NCBI GenBank assembly: GCA_964588305.1
Contig: CAZPOP010000047.1
Coordinates: 1-13,205, forward strand
Length of the DNA: 13,205 nt
Direction of reading: 5' to 3'
Source: SM1-73 sp964588305
GTDB lineage: Bacteria > Zixibacteria > MSB-5A5 > SM1-73
Below, in pieces: positions 1 through 5,813 of this stretch (positions within the stretch are counted from its first letter, which is position 1; each line of letters opens with the position of its first letter). Position numbers and translations under genes: made by a program. The notes beneath the pieces were generated by a model, which worked only from the letters and a program-made list of their open reading frames with translations, searched no databases and was not told the DNA's origin.

Positions 1-26
1 CGAAGCAATCACAGCCAATGGAGTGC

Positions 27-88
27 GTAGGGGCAAGGTCTGTCCTTGTCCCCATATGTAAGAGGACAGCCACGAGGACTGTCCCTAC
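27..88. repeat. Palindromic repeat, two inverted copies of a GTAGGG unit
   Basis: The outer ends are GTAGGG (27-32) and CCCTAC (83-88). Each half folds on itself: GGGGCAAGG (30-38) pairs with CCTTGTCCCC (44-53, one bulged T), and GGACAG (64-69) pairs with CTGTCC (79-84). The right half read on the minus strand starts GTAGGGACAG and the left half GTAGGGGCAA, so the two halves are diverged inverted copies of one unit of about 31 bp. It lies in non-coding sequence at the window edge. The plus-strand reading frame that crosses it (18-290) is only a product of the repeats. Confidence 0.6.
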
Positions 89-155
89 AACTTTTAGTGC
101 CGTTTGTGGCGACCTTGACCAGAAAATCAATCAGATGACTTTCATTTCGTACCAA

Positions 156-217
156 GTAGCGCCCCACCATCGTGTCGGGCGTTTGTTTTTTCGTCCGACA
201 GAAACGTCGGACGCTAC
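156..217. repeat. Palindromic repeat bounded by GTAGCG...CGCTAC
   Basis: The ends GTAGCG (156-161) and CGCTAC (212-217) are perfect inverted repeats. Inside, CGTCCGAC (192-199) and GTCGGACG (206-213) form a perfect 8-bp stem. A third near copy, GTCGGGCG at 174-181, could pair with 192-199 instead through one G-T pair. Two alternative folds are therefore possible. It carries the same GTAG/CTAC end signature as the element at 27-88 and the stem at 229-252. Confidence 0.6.
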
Positions 218-220
218 ATC

Positions 221-249
221 AAAAAAAGGGGCGACCAAAAGAGTCGCCC
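221..249 (-). terminator. Rho-independent terminator (minus strand) made from a repeat stem
   Basis: Read on the minus strand, GGGCGAC (249-243), a 7-nt loop and GTCGCCC (235-229) form a perfect stem. One C (228) follows, then seven Ts (complement of 227-221). This is a good intrinsic terminator about 50 nt past tRNA-Thr and would end the minus-strand transcript of the TPR gene and the tRNA. The stem carries the same CTAC-type edge (249-252) as the repeats to its left, so a repeat appears to serve as terminator. Confidence 0.65.
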
Positions 250-298
250 TACGCGTTTTTTACCATGAACCAAGTACCACGAACCATTAACTAAACAT

Positions 299-371
299 AG
301 CCACCGAGCGGTCTCGAACCGCTGACCTGAGGTTTACGAAACCTCTGCTCTACCAACTGAGCTACGGTGGC
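299..371 (-). tRNA. tRNA-Thr (anticodon CGU)
   Basis: A full cloverleaf is readable on the minus strand. The 7-bp acceptor stem is GCCACCG/CGGTGGC. The D arm is GCTC AGTTGGTA GAGC. The anticodon stem is GAGGT/ACCTC with loop TTCGTAA, giving anticodon CGU at 338-336. The T arm is AGCGG TTCGAGA CCGCT. The length is 73 nt with discriminator U at 299. The 3' CCA is not encoded, so it must be added after transcription. It lies about 40 nt after the TPR gene stop on the same strand, and a terminator follows at 221-249. Confidence 0.97.
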
Positions 372-386
372 GAAAAGCAGTCCATC

Positions 387-400
387 GGTGACTAGTCACC
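387..400. repeat. Perfect 14-bp palindrome between TPR gene and tRNA-Thr
   Basis: GGTGACTAGTCACC is fully self-complementary, and a partial repeat of the same letters (AGTCAC) follows at 401-406. It lies between the TPR gene stop (410) and the 5' end of tRNA-Thr (371). It may be a processing or protein-binding site, or just the edge of an intergenic repeat. No T-run follows, so it is not a typical terminator. Confidence 0.45.
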
Positions 401-409
401 AGTCACTCG

Positions 410-1267
410 TCATTTTCTCGGCGCCTTTTTCTTTGAATCCTCGACTTCTTCTTTATGCTTGATCACCTGCAAAAGCATGTCCGCGCCTGGAGCACCCCAT
501 TTCTTCAGAAGGTCATATTCTTCCATGGCCTTGCTCTGGTGTCCCCTTTCGGAATAGGTCAAACCCAGCTGCAGATGAGCGACCGTGTCTATGGAATCCA
601 CCGCTATGGCTTTTTGGTATTCGTCCTGGGCCCAAAGGTAGTAAGCCTGACTGAGCTTGGCTAAAACGGCGGGATTCGCCGCATCGGACTCTACAATAGT
701 CAGATAATCATCTATGGCCTTTTTCAGTTCATCCCTGTTATTATAAGAAATCTCCTTTGAAGTATCCGGCTGCACGTAGCTCCAGTCAAGTTTGATAGCC
801 GCCCCCCAGGCCCTCAATCCTCTCTCATAATAGACATTCCCCATTGCTGTGTGGATGCGCGGGAAGTCGGGGTTTATCCTTTGTACCTCTTCGTATTCGG
901 TTACCGCCTGGCTGTATCCCCTCAAGATCTGGTAGACGATCCCCAAGCGAAAATGAGCCTCCGCGTAGTCGGGATTGATTTTAATCGCTTCCTTAAGTTC
1001 CCGCACCGCGTTGTTGTGATCCTCAGCTTGGTGATACAAAACTCCAAGCTCGTAGTGAGCCTCTGCATATTTGGGGTCCAGCTTAATGGCTTGGTGAAGT
1101 TCTGCGACAGCTTGGTCAGGAAGTTCTTGCTCGTGATATTCCAGTGCTTGCTGGTAGTGTTTCTTTGCCTTGTCCGTTCGCCTCTTGCATCCTCCGGTGT
1201 GAAACAGAAAACAGCCTATCAAAAGAAGAAGACCCATCCGAATTAAGATTCTTGTTTTGTTCTTCAC
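410..1267 (-). CDS. TPR-repeat lipoprotein
   Basis: A 285-residue protein that probably serves as a scaffold for protein-protein contacts at the cell envelope; the partner is unknown. The N-terminus is basic (KNKTR), then hydrophobic (residues 9-22), and ends in a lipobox-like HTGGC with Cys27, so lipidation there is likely although the -3 position is not the usual Leu. Helical repeats of 34 residues with the TPR pattern (AHYELGVLY, AHFRLGIVY, YAEAH, INPDF) fill about 33-140, and further TPR-like helices lie at about 180-260. The C-terminus is a charged Lys/Glu tail. The start is GTG at 1267, preceded by GGAG with 7-nt spacing. The gene lies between tRNA-Phe and tRNA-Thr on the same strand. 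The family assignment is firm; the biological role cannot be told from sequence. Confidence 0.9.
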   Translation of the reverse strand: MKNKTRILIRMGLLLLIGCFLFHTGGCKRRTDKAKKHYQQALEYHEQELPDQAVAELHQAIKLDPKYAEAHYELGVLYHQAEDHNNAVRELKEAIKINPDYAEAHFRLGIVYQILRGYSQAVTEYEEVQRINPDFPRIHTAMGNVYYERGLRAWGAAIKLDWSYVQPDTSKEISYNNRDELKKAIDDYLTIVESDAANPAVLAKLSQAYYLWAQDEYQKAIAVDSIDTVAHLQLGLTYSERGHQSKAMEEYDLLKKWGAPGADMLLQVIKHKEEVEDSKKKAPRK

Positions 1268-1513
1268 TTCTGCTCTCCTCTCGGTTTCGATGTTTGGATT
1301 TTATGTTTTAACTCAGTTATTAGCATCGGCTGGATGTCGGCTTTTGGAGGGAGGATATTACAAGACAATACTCCCTCAACAGACAGTTTTAGTTGCCTAT
1401 CACGTGAGGTTTCTTCAGTGCCGATACGAAGTTGAAGCCCGGAGATCAATCAACAAATCGTCACTTGCCGTTGCTATGAGCCACAAACTATGAACCAATA
1501 ACCGCTTTCAAAG

Positions 1514-1586
<73 letters not shown>

Positions 1587-2111
1587 AGGTTTATCTCAGG
1601 CGAAATTCCAACTCAAAACTTTCGCCATATGCATATCGGCACTATATATAATCTTAATGACCCTTCAAGTCAAGATTTTTTTTAAGAGTCCCGGCAAGGC
1701 CAACCCTCTGGGATGAAAACCAGATCGTGACCCGACCAGGAGATATCGGAGCCTTCACTCTTCGAGGTAAGGTAATGGTGAGCAGTGGTCCAGATTCCTG
1801 GGGGGCAGGAGGTTCTTGTCGTTGCCTTTTTCTTGACTGAAGACGCGCGCGCATCATGCGTCGTGTTGGTGACCCGTAGATTGTGCCGGCGATTTAACAT
1901 CTGATCTGTCCCATTGATTACCTTTGTTGGTTTTACGAGCCGAGGAAGGAAAAAATGGTGAGATTGAGAGAGGATTTGAAACTTGAACTGATCCTGGATG
2001 TCTTAAGTAGGAGGGTAAGTTAGGCGCGGGCTTTTGGTTGGGTGTCTCGCTCGAATTGCCTCTCCATGTCACAGGGGAAGACGGTGATCAATATTCTCCC
2101 CCAAGAATAAG
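1587..2111. other. Gene-free stretch upstream of gdhA
   Basis: No long reading frame here is convincing. The minus-strand frames at 1654-1857 and 1682-1900 overlap each other in different frames, lack a ribosome binding site and match no family I recognise. The one item with translation signals is a tiny plus-strand frame at 1955-2023, listed separately. No known structural RNA (6S, SRP, tmRNA, RNase P) could be recognised by its conserved core. The region may hold a decayed gene or a long regulatory region. Confidence 0.4.
1955..2023 (+). CDS. Possible 22-codon small ORF with good ribosome binding site
   Basis: ATG at 1955 is preceded by GAGGAAGG with a short A-rich spacer, which is a strong Shine-Dalgarno. 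The 22-residue product starts MVRLREDLKLELIL and would form a short amphipathic helix with charged and Leu/Ile residues alternating. It stops at 2021-2023, about 130 nt before the gdhA promoter and on the same strand. It could be a leader peptide, a gene remnant or chance. Nothing downstream in the same frame extends it into a domain. Confidence 0.25.
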   Translation: MVRLREDLKLELILDVLSRRVS

Positions 2112-2136
2112 TTCCCTTCCAGAATTCTCCTGGGAA
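2112..2136. promoter_or_regulatory. Inverted repeat upstream of gdhA promoter, candidate operator
   Basis: Arms TTCCC (2112-2116) and GGGAA (2132-2136) are centred almost exactly on the palindrome AGAATTCT (2121-2128). The site ends 18 nt before the -35 box of the gdhA promoter, a usual position for a transcription-factor site. The binding protein is unknown. Confidence 0.35.
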
Positions 2137-2154
2137 AAAAGACACAAAAAAAGT

Positions 2155-2182
2155 TTGACAAAAGGCCAAAACCTGTTATATT
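2155..2182 (+). promoter_or_regulatory. Sigma-70-type promoter of gdhA
   Basis: The -35 box TTGACA (2155-2160) is a perfect consensus match. A 16-nt spacer follows, then a -10 box TATATT (2177-2182). Transcription would start near 2189, leaving a leader of about 90 nt before the ATG at 2281. An A-rich run (2135-2152) just upstream of the -35 could act as an UP-like element. Confidence 0.7.
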
Positions 2183-2280
2183 TTGAGAAAAATTTCACAA
2201 GCGCTGTGTTTTGATTGGATTCTTTGTTTGTGAGATTGGCAAGGTAAAACGAATTAGCGTCAAAAGTGAAAGGAGTAGTC

Positions 2281-3537
2281 ATGAGTGGCGGGATATTCGA
2301 TATGGCGCTCAAGCAGCTGGATGATGTGGCGAAAAAGCTCAACCTTGATCCTAATCTGCATGCTGTGTTGAGACAGCCGGAAAGGGAACTTACCGTTGCC
2401 ATTCCGGTGGAAATGGATGACGGGCACATAGAGGTATTCACCGGGCATCGGGTGCAGTATTCCAGCGTAAGAGGACCATGCAAAGGAGGCGTGAGGTACC
2501 ATCAGGACGTAACTTTGGATGAGGTTAAGGCTTTAGCAGCGTGGATGACCTGGAAATGTGCGGTGGTTAACATTCCCTATGGTGGAGCAAAGGGAGGAGT
2601 CAGATGTGATCCCTTTAAGATGTCTAAAGAAGAGGTGAGGCGTTTGACCAGACGATATACAGTCATGATAATGCCAATCATAGGAGGGAGGAGAGATATT
2701 CCGGCTCCCGATGTTAACACCGGTGGAGAGACCATGGGTTGGATGATGGATACGGTGAGCATGTTTGAGGGTCGGACCGTCCTGGAGATCGTTACCGGCA
2801 AACCCATAGAGCTGGGCGGATCTCTGGGTAGACGAGAGGCTACCGGCAGGGGGGTGATGGTAACAACTCTGGAACTCCTCAAGAAGAAGGGATGTAACCT
2901 ACCCGAGACCAAGGTCGCAGTGCAGGGCTATGGGAATGTGGGGTCAGTGGCTGCGACCCTCCTTTACGAAAGAGGGTGCAAGATAATGGGCGTCAGCGAC
3001 GTGACCGGCGGATTCTACAATCCCAGAGGTCTTAACATAAGAAAGATAAACGAATACGTGAAGACTTCAAAGAACCGTCTCCTTGAAGGCTATAAGGAAG
3101 ACGGAGCGGAATCCATCTCCAACGAAGATCTGCTTCTGTTGGACGTCCATGTGCTGGTTCCCGCAGCTCTGGAGAATCAAATCACGGATAAGAATGCCTC
3201 GCAGATAAAAGCCAAATTCATCGCGGAGGGGGCCAACGGTCCAACCACCCCTGAGGCGGATAGAATTCTGGAAAGCAAGGGCGTTACAGTGATCCCGGAC
3301 GTGCTGGCCAACGCCGGAGGAGTGGTGTGCTCTTACTTCGAATGGGTGCAGGATATTCAGGCCTATTTCTGGGATGTTGACCAGATCAACGAAAGTCTGG
3401 ACAAGATCATGGTAAAAAGCTTTGATGAGGTCTGGGCAGTTTCCATGGAACGTAAAGTAGACATGCGAACCGCGGCCTATATGAACGGAGTCACCCGGGT
3501 AGCCAATGCAATTAAGCAACGGGGAATTTTCCCTTGA
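2281..3537 (+). CDS. gdhA: Glutamate dehydrogenase (Glu/Leu/Phe/Val dehydrogenase family)
   Basis: This enzyme reversibly converts glutamate to 2-oxoglutarate plus ammonia with NAD(P) in the cytoplasm, linking nitrogen and carbon metabolism. The 418-residue length is usual for the hexameric bacterial type. The substrate domain shows GPCKGG (Lys68), WMTWK (Lys92) and IPYGGAKGG with catalytic Lys104, then PAPD with Asp144. The Rossmann domain starts at VAVQGYGNVG (about 212-221). Near the C-terminus VIPDVLANAGGVV and SYFEW are typical. I chose ATG 2281 because AAAGGAG lies 5 nt upstream of it; an in-frame GTG at 2266 would put that Shine-Dalgarno inside the gene. The gene stands alone, with its own promoter (2155-2182) and terminator (3679-3706). 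The cofactor (NAD or NADP) cannot be decided by eye. A related leucine or phenylalanine dehydrogenase is less likely given the length and motifs. Confidence 0.96.
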   Translation: MSGGIFDMALKQLDDVAKKLNLDPNLHAVLRQPERELTVAIPVEMDDGHIEVFTGHRVQYSSVRGPCKGGVRYHQDVTLDEVKALAAWMTWKCAVVNIPYGGAKGGVRCDPFKMSKEEVRRLTRRYTVMIMPIIGGRRDIPAPDVNTGGETMGWMMDTVSMFEGRTVLEIVTGKPIELGGSLGRREATGRGVMVTTLELLKKKGCNLPETKVAVQGYGNVGSVAATLLYERGCKIMGVSDVTGGFYNPRGLNIRKINEYVKTSKNRLLEGYKEDGAESISNEDLLLLDVHVLVPAALENQITDKNASQIKAKFIAEGANGPTTPEADRILESKGVTVIPDVLANAGGVVCSYFEWVQDIQAYFWDVDQINESLDKIMVKSFDEVWAVSMERKVDMRTAAYMNGVTRVANAIKQRGIFP

Positions 3538-3678
3538 TCATTTTTCAGCTATTTCTGAAAAGGAGATTTATTCTCAGGCGAGAAATAAGCGAAAGCAATT
3601 ACAAGAGTGTGTCGGTGGCAGCTATTGACAAATAAACGTGTCGGATATTCCACCAGGGGGGACCAACCTGAATTTTCA

Positions 3679-3706
3679 GGCGGGATTTAGTTATCCCGCC
3701 TTTTTT
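3679..3706 (+). terminator. Rho-independent terminator of gdhA
   Basis: GGCGGGAT (3679-3686) and ATCCCGCC (3693-3700) form a perfect 8-bp stem with a 6-nt loop, followed directly by six Ts (3701-3706). It is on the gdhA strand, about 140 nt after the stop codon, so the transcript has a long 3' tail. The tail contains other small stems. Confidence 0.85.
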
Positions 3707-3879
3707 ATCTTAACCAAAGTGAAGATGTTAAAATCAATGCTCACCCCCCCCATGCTGGTCGTGGGTGCTTTCAGCAACGAGTTTGGATACCAATCTTCCT
3801 GTTGATCTTCTGTTAGTCGAGGACACCAGCAGGTAAAAGAGAGACACATCTAATATGCGGGGAACTCAGCCGATGCAAC

Positions 3880-3913
3880 AATTACGGATAATCCCAGAAT
3901 CTCGGTCGTAATT
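3880..3913. repeat. Inverted repeat just after the HEAT-like gene
   Basis: AATTACG (3880-3886) and CGTAATT (3907-3913) are perfect 7-bp inverted repeats 20 nt apart, ending 2 nt from the HEAT-like gene stop on the minus strand. There is no T-run, so it would be at best a weak or Rho-assisted terminator, or a 3'-end stabilising stem. Confidence 0.35.
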
Positions 3914-3915
3914 TC

Positions 3916-4581
3916 TTAGATACAGCTTTTGTCCCATTTTTTCAAGAACTGCTTTGCTTTCTTTTTCGTCCTTGGGCTTTTGCTCTTTAACTGCTTCTCC
4001 GCAAATCCCATTATCCCCTTCTTATTCTTGGCTTCTTCAAAGTACTCGTTGAATGATTCTATGGCATAACCTTTTATTAAATCCTTGCGCTCCGGTTCGT
4101 GATTGGTCTCATCTATACTCAATAGCTTGTTTGTTATCTTGGTCTGCAGTTCTGGCTTTGCCCGCGCAATCTTACCAGAATTGCCTGCAGCGTGCGCAGC
4201 AGGAATGATACTCTTGTCATCGAGCAGTCTGTAATACGTGTTGAATATTTTCTCGAATTTGTTTTTTGTATCAGCCCTTGTCAGGTTGGCTATGATGTGG
4301 ATTCCAATGTATTTATGATAGGTATTGTCACTGCTCAGAAGCTCAGCAAAGAAATCCCATTTAGGGTATAACTCCTTTGGGTGCTTCTCACTTATGAGCA
4401 GAAGGATTCTGAAACTGTTAAACCTTATTGTTTCCTTTTTACATAAGATTCCCTCTAGTGGTTCTGAAAGCAGTTTTTCATCCTTTAACGCCTTTTCAGC
4501 TACGCTTTTTACGTTAATATGTTTTTTGATTAAATCCGGCAACATGTAGTTCCAGCTCCTTTTTTCAGTTAGTCTCACCAC
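3916..4581 (-). CDS. HEAT/ARM-like helical repeat protein
   Basis: A 221-residue protein predicted to be all-alpha and built of paired amphipathic helices (for example FRILLLISEKHP, KWDFFAELLSS, KYIGIHIIANLT, IPAAHAAGNSGKIA), the pattern of HEAT or ARM repeats. It is Lys-rich and basic, with a Lys/Arg-rich C-terminus (residues about 200-215). There is no signal peptide or membrane segment. The start is GTG at 4581 with GAGGT 7 nt upstream; an internal ATG (Met13) is the alternative. That Shine-Dalgarno falls right after the stop of the GNAT gene (13-nt gap), so both are on one transcript. Sampled lines (4201-4260 and 4501-4560) have 21 G/C of 60, well below the kinase or gdhA genes, hinting at transfer. 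Its role is unknown; HEAT proteins bind proteins or nucleic acid, and I see no catalytic motif. Confidence 0.72.
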   Translation of the reverse strand: MVRLTEKRSWNYMLPDLIKKHINVKSVAEKALKDEKLLSEPLEGILCKKETIRFNSFRILLLISEKHPKELYPKWDFFAELLSSDNTYHKYIGIHIIANLTRADTKNKFEKIFNTYYRLLDDKSIIPAAHAAGNSGKIARAKPELQTKITNKLLSIDETNHEPERKDLIKGYAIESFNEYFEEAKNKKGIMGFAEKQLKSKSPRTKKKAKQFLKKWDKSCI

Positions 4582-4594
4582 GCTTTCTACCTCG

Positions 4595-5371
4595 TCATTT
4601 CAACTCTTGGTTCATGATATTACGAAATCTCGTGTTGCTTATGGGATGATCGGCAACCAGCTTGCCGTTATGTATTATGCTGAAGATGGCAAATGCTGAA
4701 GGGGCATCCTGCGCTTCCCTGCATTGTTTCAGTTCGATTATTCTTGGTTTGATGCTGTATTCCTTCTGTGCAGTCTCGCATATTTCTCTGACAGATTTGG
4801 CAACGTAGGGACATTGGTCGGAACGAATAATGGTTAGACCTTTGTTATATTTGCTCAGTTTCTTTTCCCAATCCCCCTTGAATTTCGGCGAAAGCGCATT
4901 CTTTTTGAATTTCTTTGCAGCTAACTCGAAATCCGGCGGGGCCTGGTCCACAATCTCAAATCCGTTCTTCAAGAATAAATCCTTTCCCGCCATCCAGGTG
5001 CCTTTACGAGTGACCATCGCTACACCTTGCATCTTTTCCTTTTTGGCATCTTTCAAGCATTCTTCGACCAAAAGTGATCCGCAGCCTTTTCCTTTGTATT
5101 TGCGACTCATTATGGCTATACAATGAATGACCAGGTATCCGCTTGCCTCCACTGCTCTCCAGGTGTATTTGCCCGGAACGTACTCAATGAAACCTACAGC
5201 CCCATCTTTAGCTGAATACAGAACCTTGAATTTCATACCCTCAGAAAAACGCTTCTTCAGCCAGTTAATCTTTCGCTTGTATCCTTCTTGCTTGATGCTC
5301 TTGTAGCCGCAGAACCCGTAGTCACAGACATTATTTGCATTTGTGTCGATTATTTCGATTTCTCTTATCAT
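4595..5371 (-). CDS. GNAT-family N-acetyltransferase with YoaP-like C-terminal domain
   Basis: It probably transfers an acyl group from acyl-CoA to an unknown amine. In a 258-residue protein the N-terminal GNAT fold (about 1-155) shows strand VGFIEYVPG, then YLVIHCIAIMSRKYKGKGCGSLLVEECL; the KGKGCGS stretch is the acyl-CoA pyrophosphate loop of the Q/RxxGxG/A type. The C-terminal part (about 165-255, from KGLTIIRSDQCPY to the end) resembles the YoaP-like domain often fused to such GNATs, with its conserved Cys in DQCPY. I chose ATG 5371 because it overlaps the stop of the GIY-YIG gene as ATGA, a sign of translational coupling. An upstream in-frame ATG (5395) has no ribosome binding site. GC looks lower than in most of the window. 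The family call is firm, the YoaP link is from memory of the family, and the substrate is unknown. Confidence 0.85.
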   Translation of the reverse strand: MIREIEIIDTNANNVCDYGFCGYKSIKQEGYKRKINWLKKRFSEGMKFKVLYSAKDGAVGFIEYVPGKYTWRAVEASGYLVIHCIAIMSRKYKGKGCGSLLVEECLKDAKKEKMQGVAMVTRKGTWMAGKDLFLKNGFEIVDQAPPDFELAAKKFKKNALSPKFKGDWEKKLSKYNKGLTIIRSDQCPYVAKSVREICETAQKEYSIKPRIIELKQCREAQDAPSAFAIFSIIHNGKLVADHPISNTRFRNIMNQELK

Positions 5372-5655
5372 AAAGAGCCCCACAATGTTTCGCATACGAA
5401 AAAGCGGAGTGGCTGATCCGCGGATTCCCTTCGCCAGCCTTTCAGTTGAGTCTCCCTTTTTCGTGCGTTTACATAGCTTTCATGTTCCTCTGCATACACT
5501 AACCGAACTGGTCTTCGGTTTTTTGTGAAGGTCGATCCCTGTCCGGCATTATGTTCTCTAACATGATCTCTCGGGTCGGTGGCAACACCCACATAATATG
5601 AGGCGTCATTGCAACGCAGAATATAGACAAACCATCTTCGATTTTTCTCACTCAT
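5368..5655 (-). CDS. GIY-YIG nuclease-domain protein (YhbQ/UPF0213-like)
   Basis: A 95-residue single-domain GIY-YIG protein. The family includes structure-specific or repair-type nucleases, but the small stand-alone members are poorly characterised. The diagnostic strands are WFVYILRC (the GIY part) and YYVGVATD (the YIG part, here YVG). They are followed by Arg29 and HN in VREHNAGQGS, then TFTKNRRPVRLVYAEE with the catalytic-region Glu, and RETQLKGW. The ATG at 5655 has AAGGG 5 nt upstream, and that Shine-Dalgarno lies inside a palindromic repeat. The last 24 residues (after KGW) do not look like the usual AKKEALI-type ending and are richer in aromatic residues, so the C-terminus may be frame-altered or replaced. 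It starts the coupled trio with the GNAT and HEAT-like genes, right after tRNA-Ser. Confidence 0.82.
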   Translation of the reverse strand: MSEKNRRWFVYILRCNDASYYVGVATDPRDHVREHNAGQGSTFTKNRRPVRLVYAEEHESYVNARKRETQLKGWRRESADQPLRFFVCETLWGSL

Positions 5656-5660
5656 GATAG

Positions 5661-5699
5661 CCCTTCGGCAAGCTCAGGGCCATTGCCTTCAGCAATGGC
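5661..5699. repeat. Two palindromic repeat stems between tRNA-Ser and the GIY-YIG gene
   Basis: GCCATTGC (5679-5686) and GCAATGGC (5692-5699) form a perfect 8-bp stem with loop CTTCA. Next to it, minus-strand CCTGAGCTTGCCGAAGG (5678-5662) matches 16 of 17 bases of the copy at 7178-7194 and has GCCCT/AGGGC at its edges. The first stem overlaps the tRNA 3' end and supplies the CCA letters; the second supplies the AAGGG ribosome binding site of the GIY-YIG gene. No T-run is present. Confidence 0.6.
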
Positions 5700-5783
5700 G
5701 GAGAGGCCGGGATTCGAACCCGGGGTACCTTACGGTACAACGGTTTTCGAGACCGCCCCATTAAACCACTCTGGCACCTCTCC
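5699..5783 (-). tRNA. tRNA-Ser (anticodon CGA)
   Basis: A class II tRNA of 85 nt on the minus strand. The acceptor stem is GGAGAGG/CCTCTCC with discriminator G, as expected for serine. The anticodon loop CTCGAAA gives CGA at 5749-5747. A long variable arm (GTACC...GGTAC) is present, and the T arm is CCGGG TTCGAAT CCCGG. The three bases after the discriminator are CCA (5698-5696), unlike the two other tRNAs here, but they are also part of a repeat stem, so the encoded CCA may be a coincidence. It lies between the membrane-protein gene and the GIY-YIG gene, all in the same direction. Confidence 0.97.
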
Positions 5784-5813
5784 GAAAGAACAGCGAACAG
5801 TCAAAAGGCATTT

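Larger units (their letters stand above)
3538..3915. other. Convergent intergenic region between gdhA and the HEAT-like gene
   Basis: It holds the gdhA terminator (3679-3706) and several smaller stems: TTTTCAG/CTGAAAA at 3542-3561, TTCTC/GAGAA near 3570-3585, and CCTGAA/TTCAGG at 3667-3680. The last shares two bases with the terminator stem, so the two cannot both form fully. No reading frame with a ribosome binding site is visible. A C-run near 3744-3750 is the only low-complexity stretch. Confidence 0.5.

Noticed and set aside
1..252. CRISPR-like array suggested by the run of hairpins
   Set aside because: The stems differ in sequence and spacing; there are no identical repeats with uniform spacers.
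2088..2483. 131-codon minus-strand frame over the gdhA promoter and start
   Set aside because: It covers a good plus-strand promoter, ribosome binding site and the conserved gdhA N-terminus; no start signal of its own.
3067..3519. 150-codon minus-strand frame opposite gdhA
   Set aside because: It is antisense to a strongly conserved gene, has no ribosome binding site or recognisable domain, and arises from the codon pattern of gdhA.
3538..3915. Second attachment site (tRNA-Ser 3' end duplicate) for an integrated cassette
   Set aside because: I looked for a copy of the tRNA-Ser T-arm and acceptor sequence beyond the HEAT-like gene and found none; no integrase is present either.
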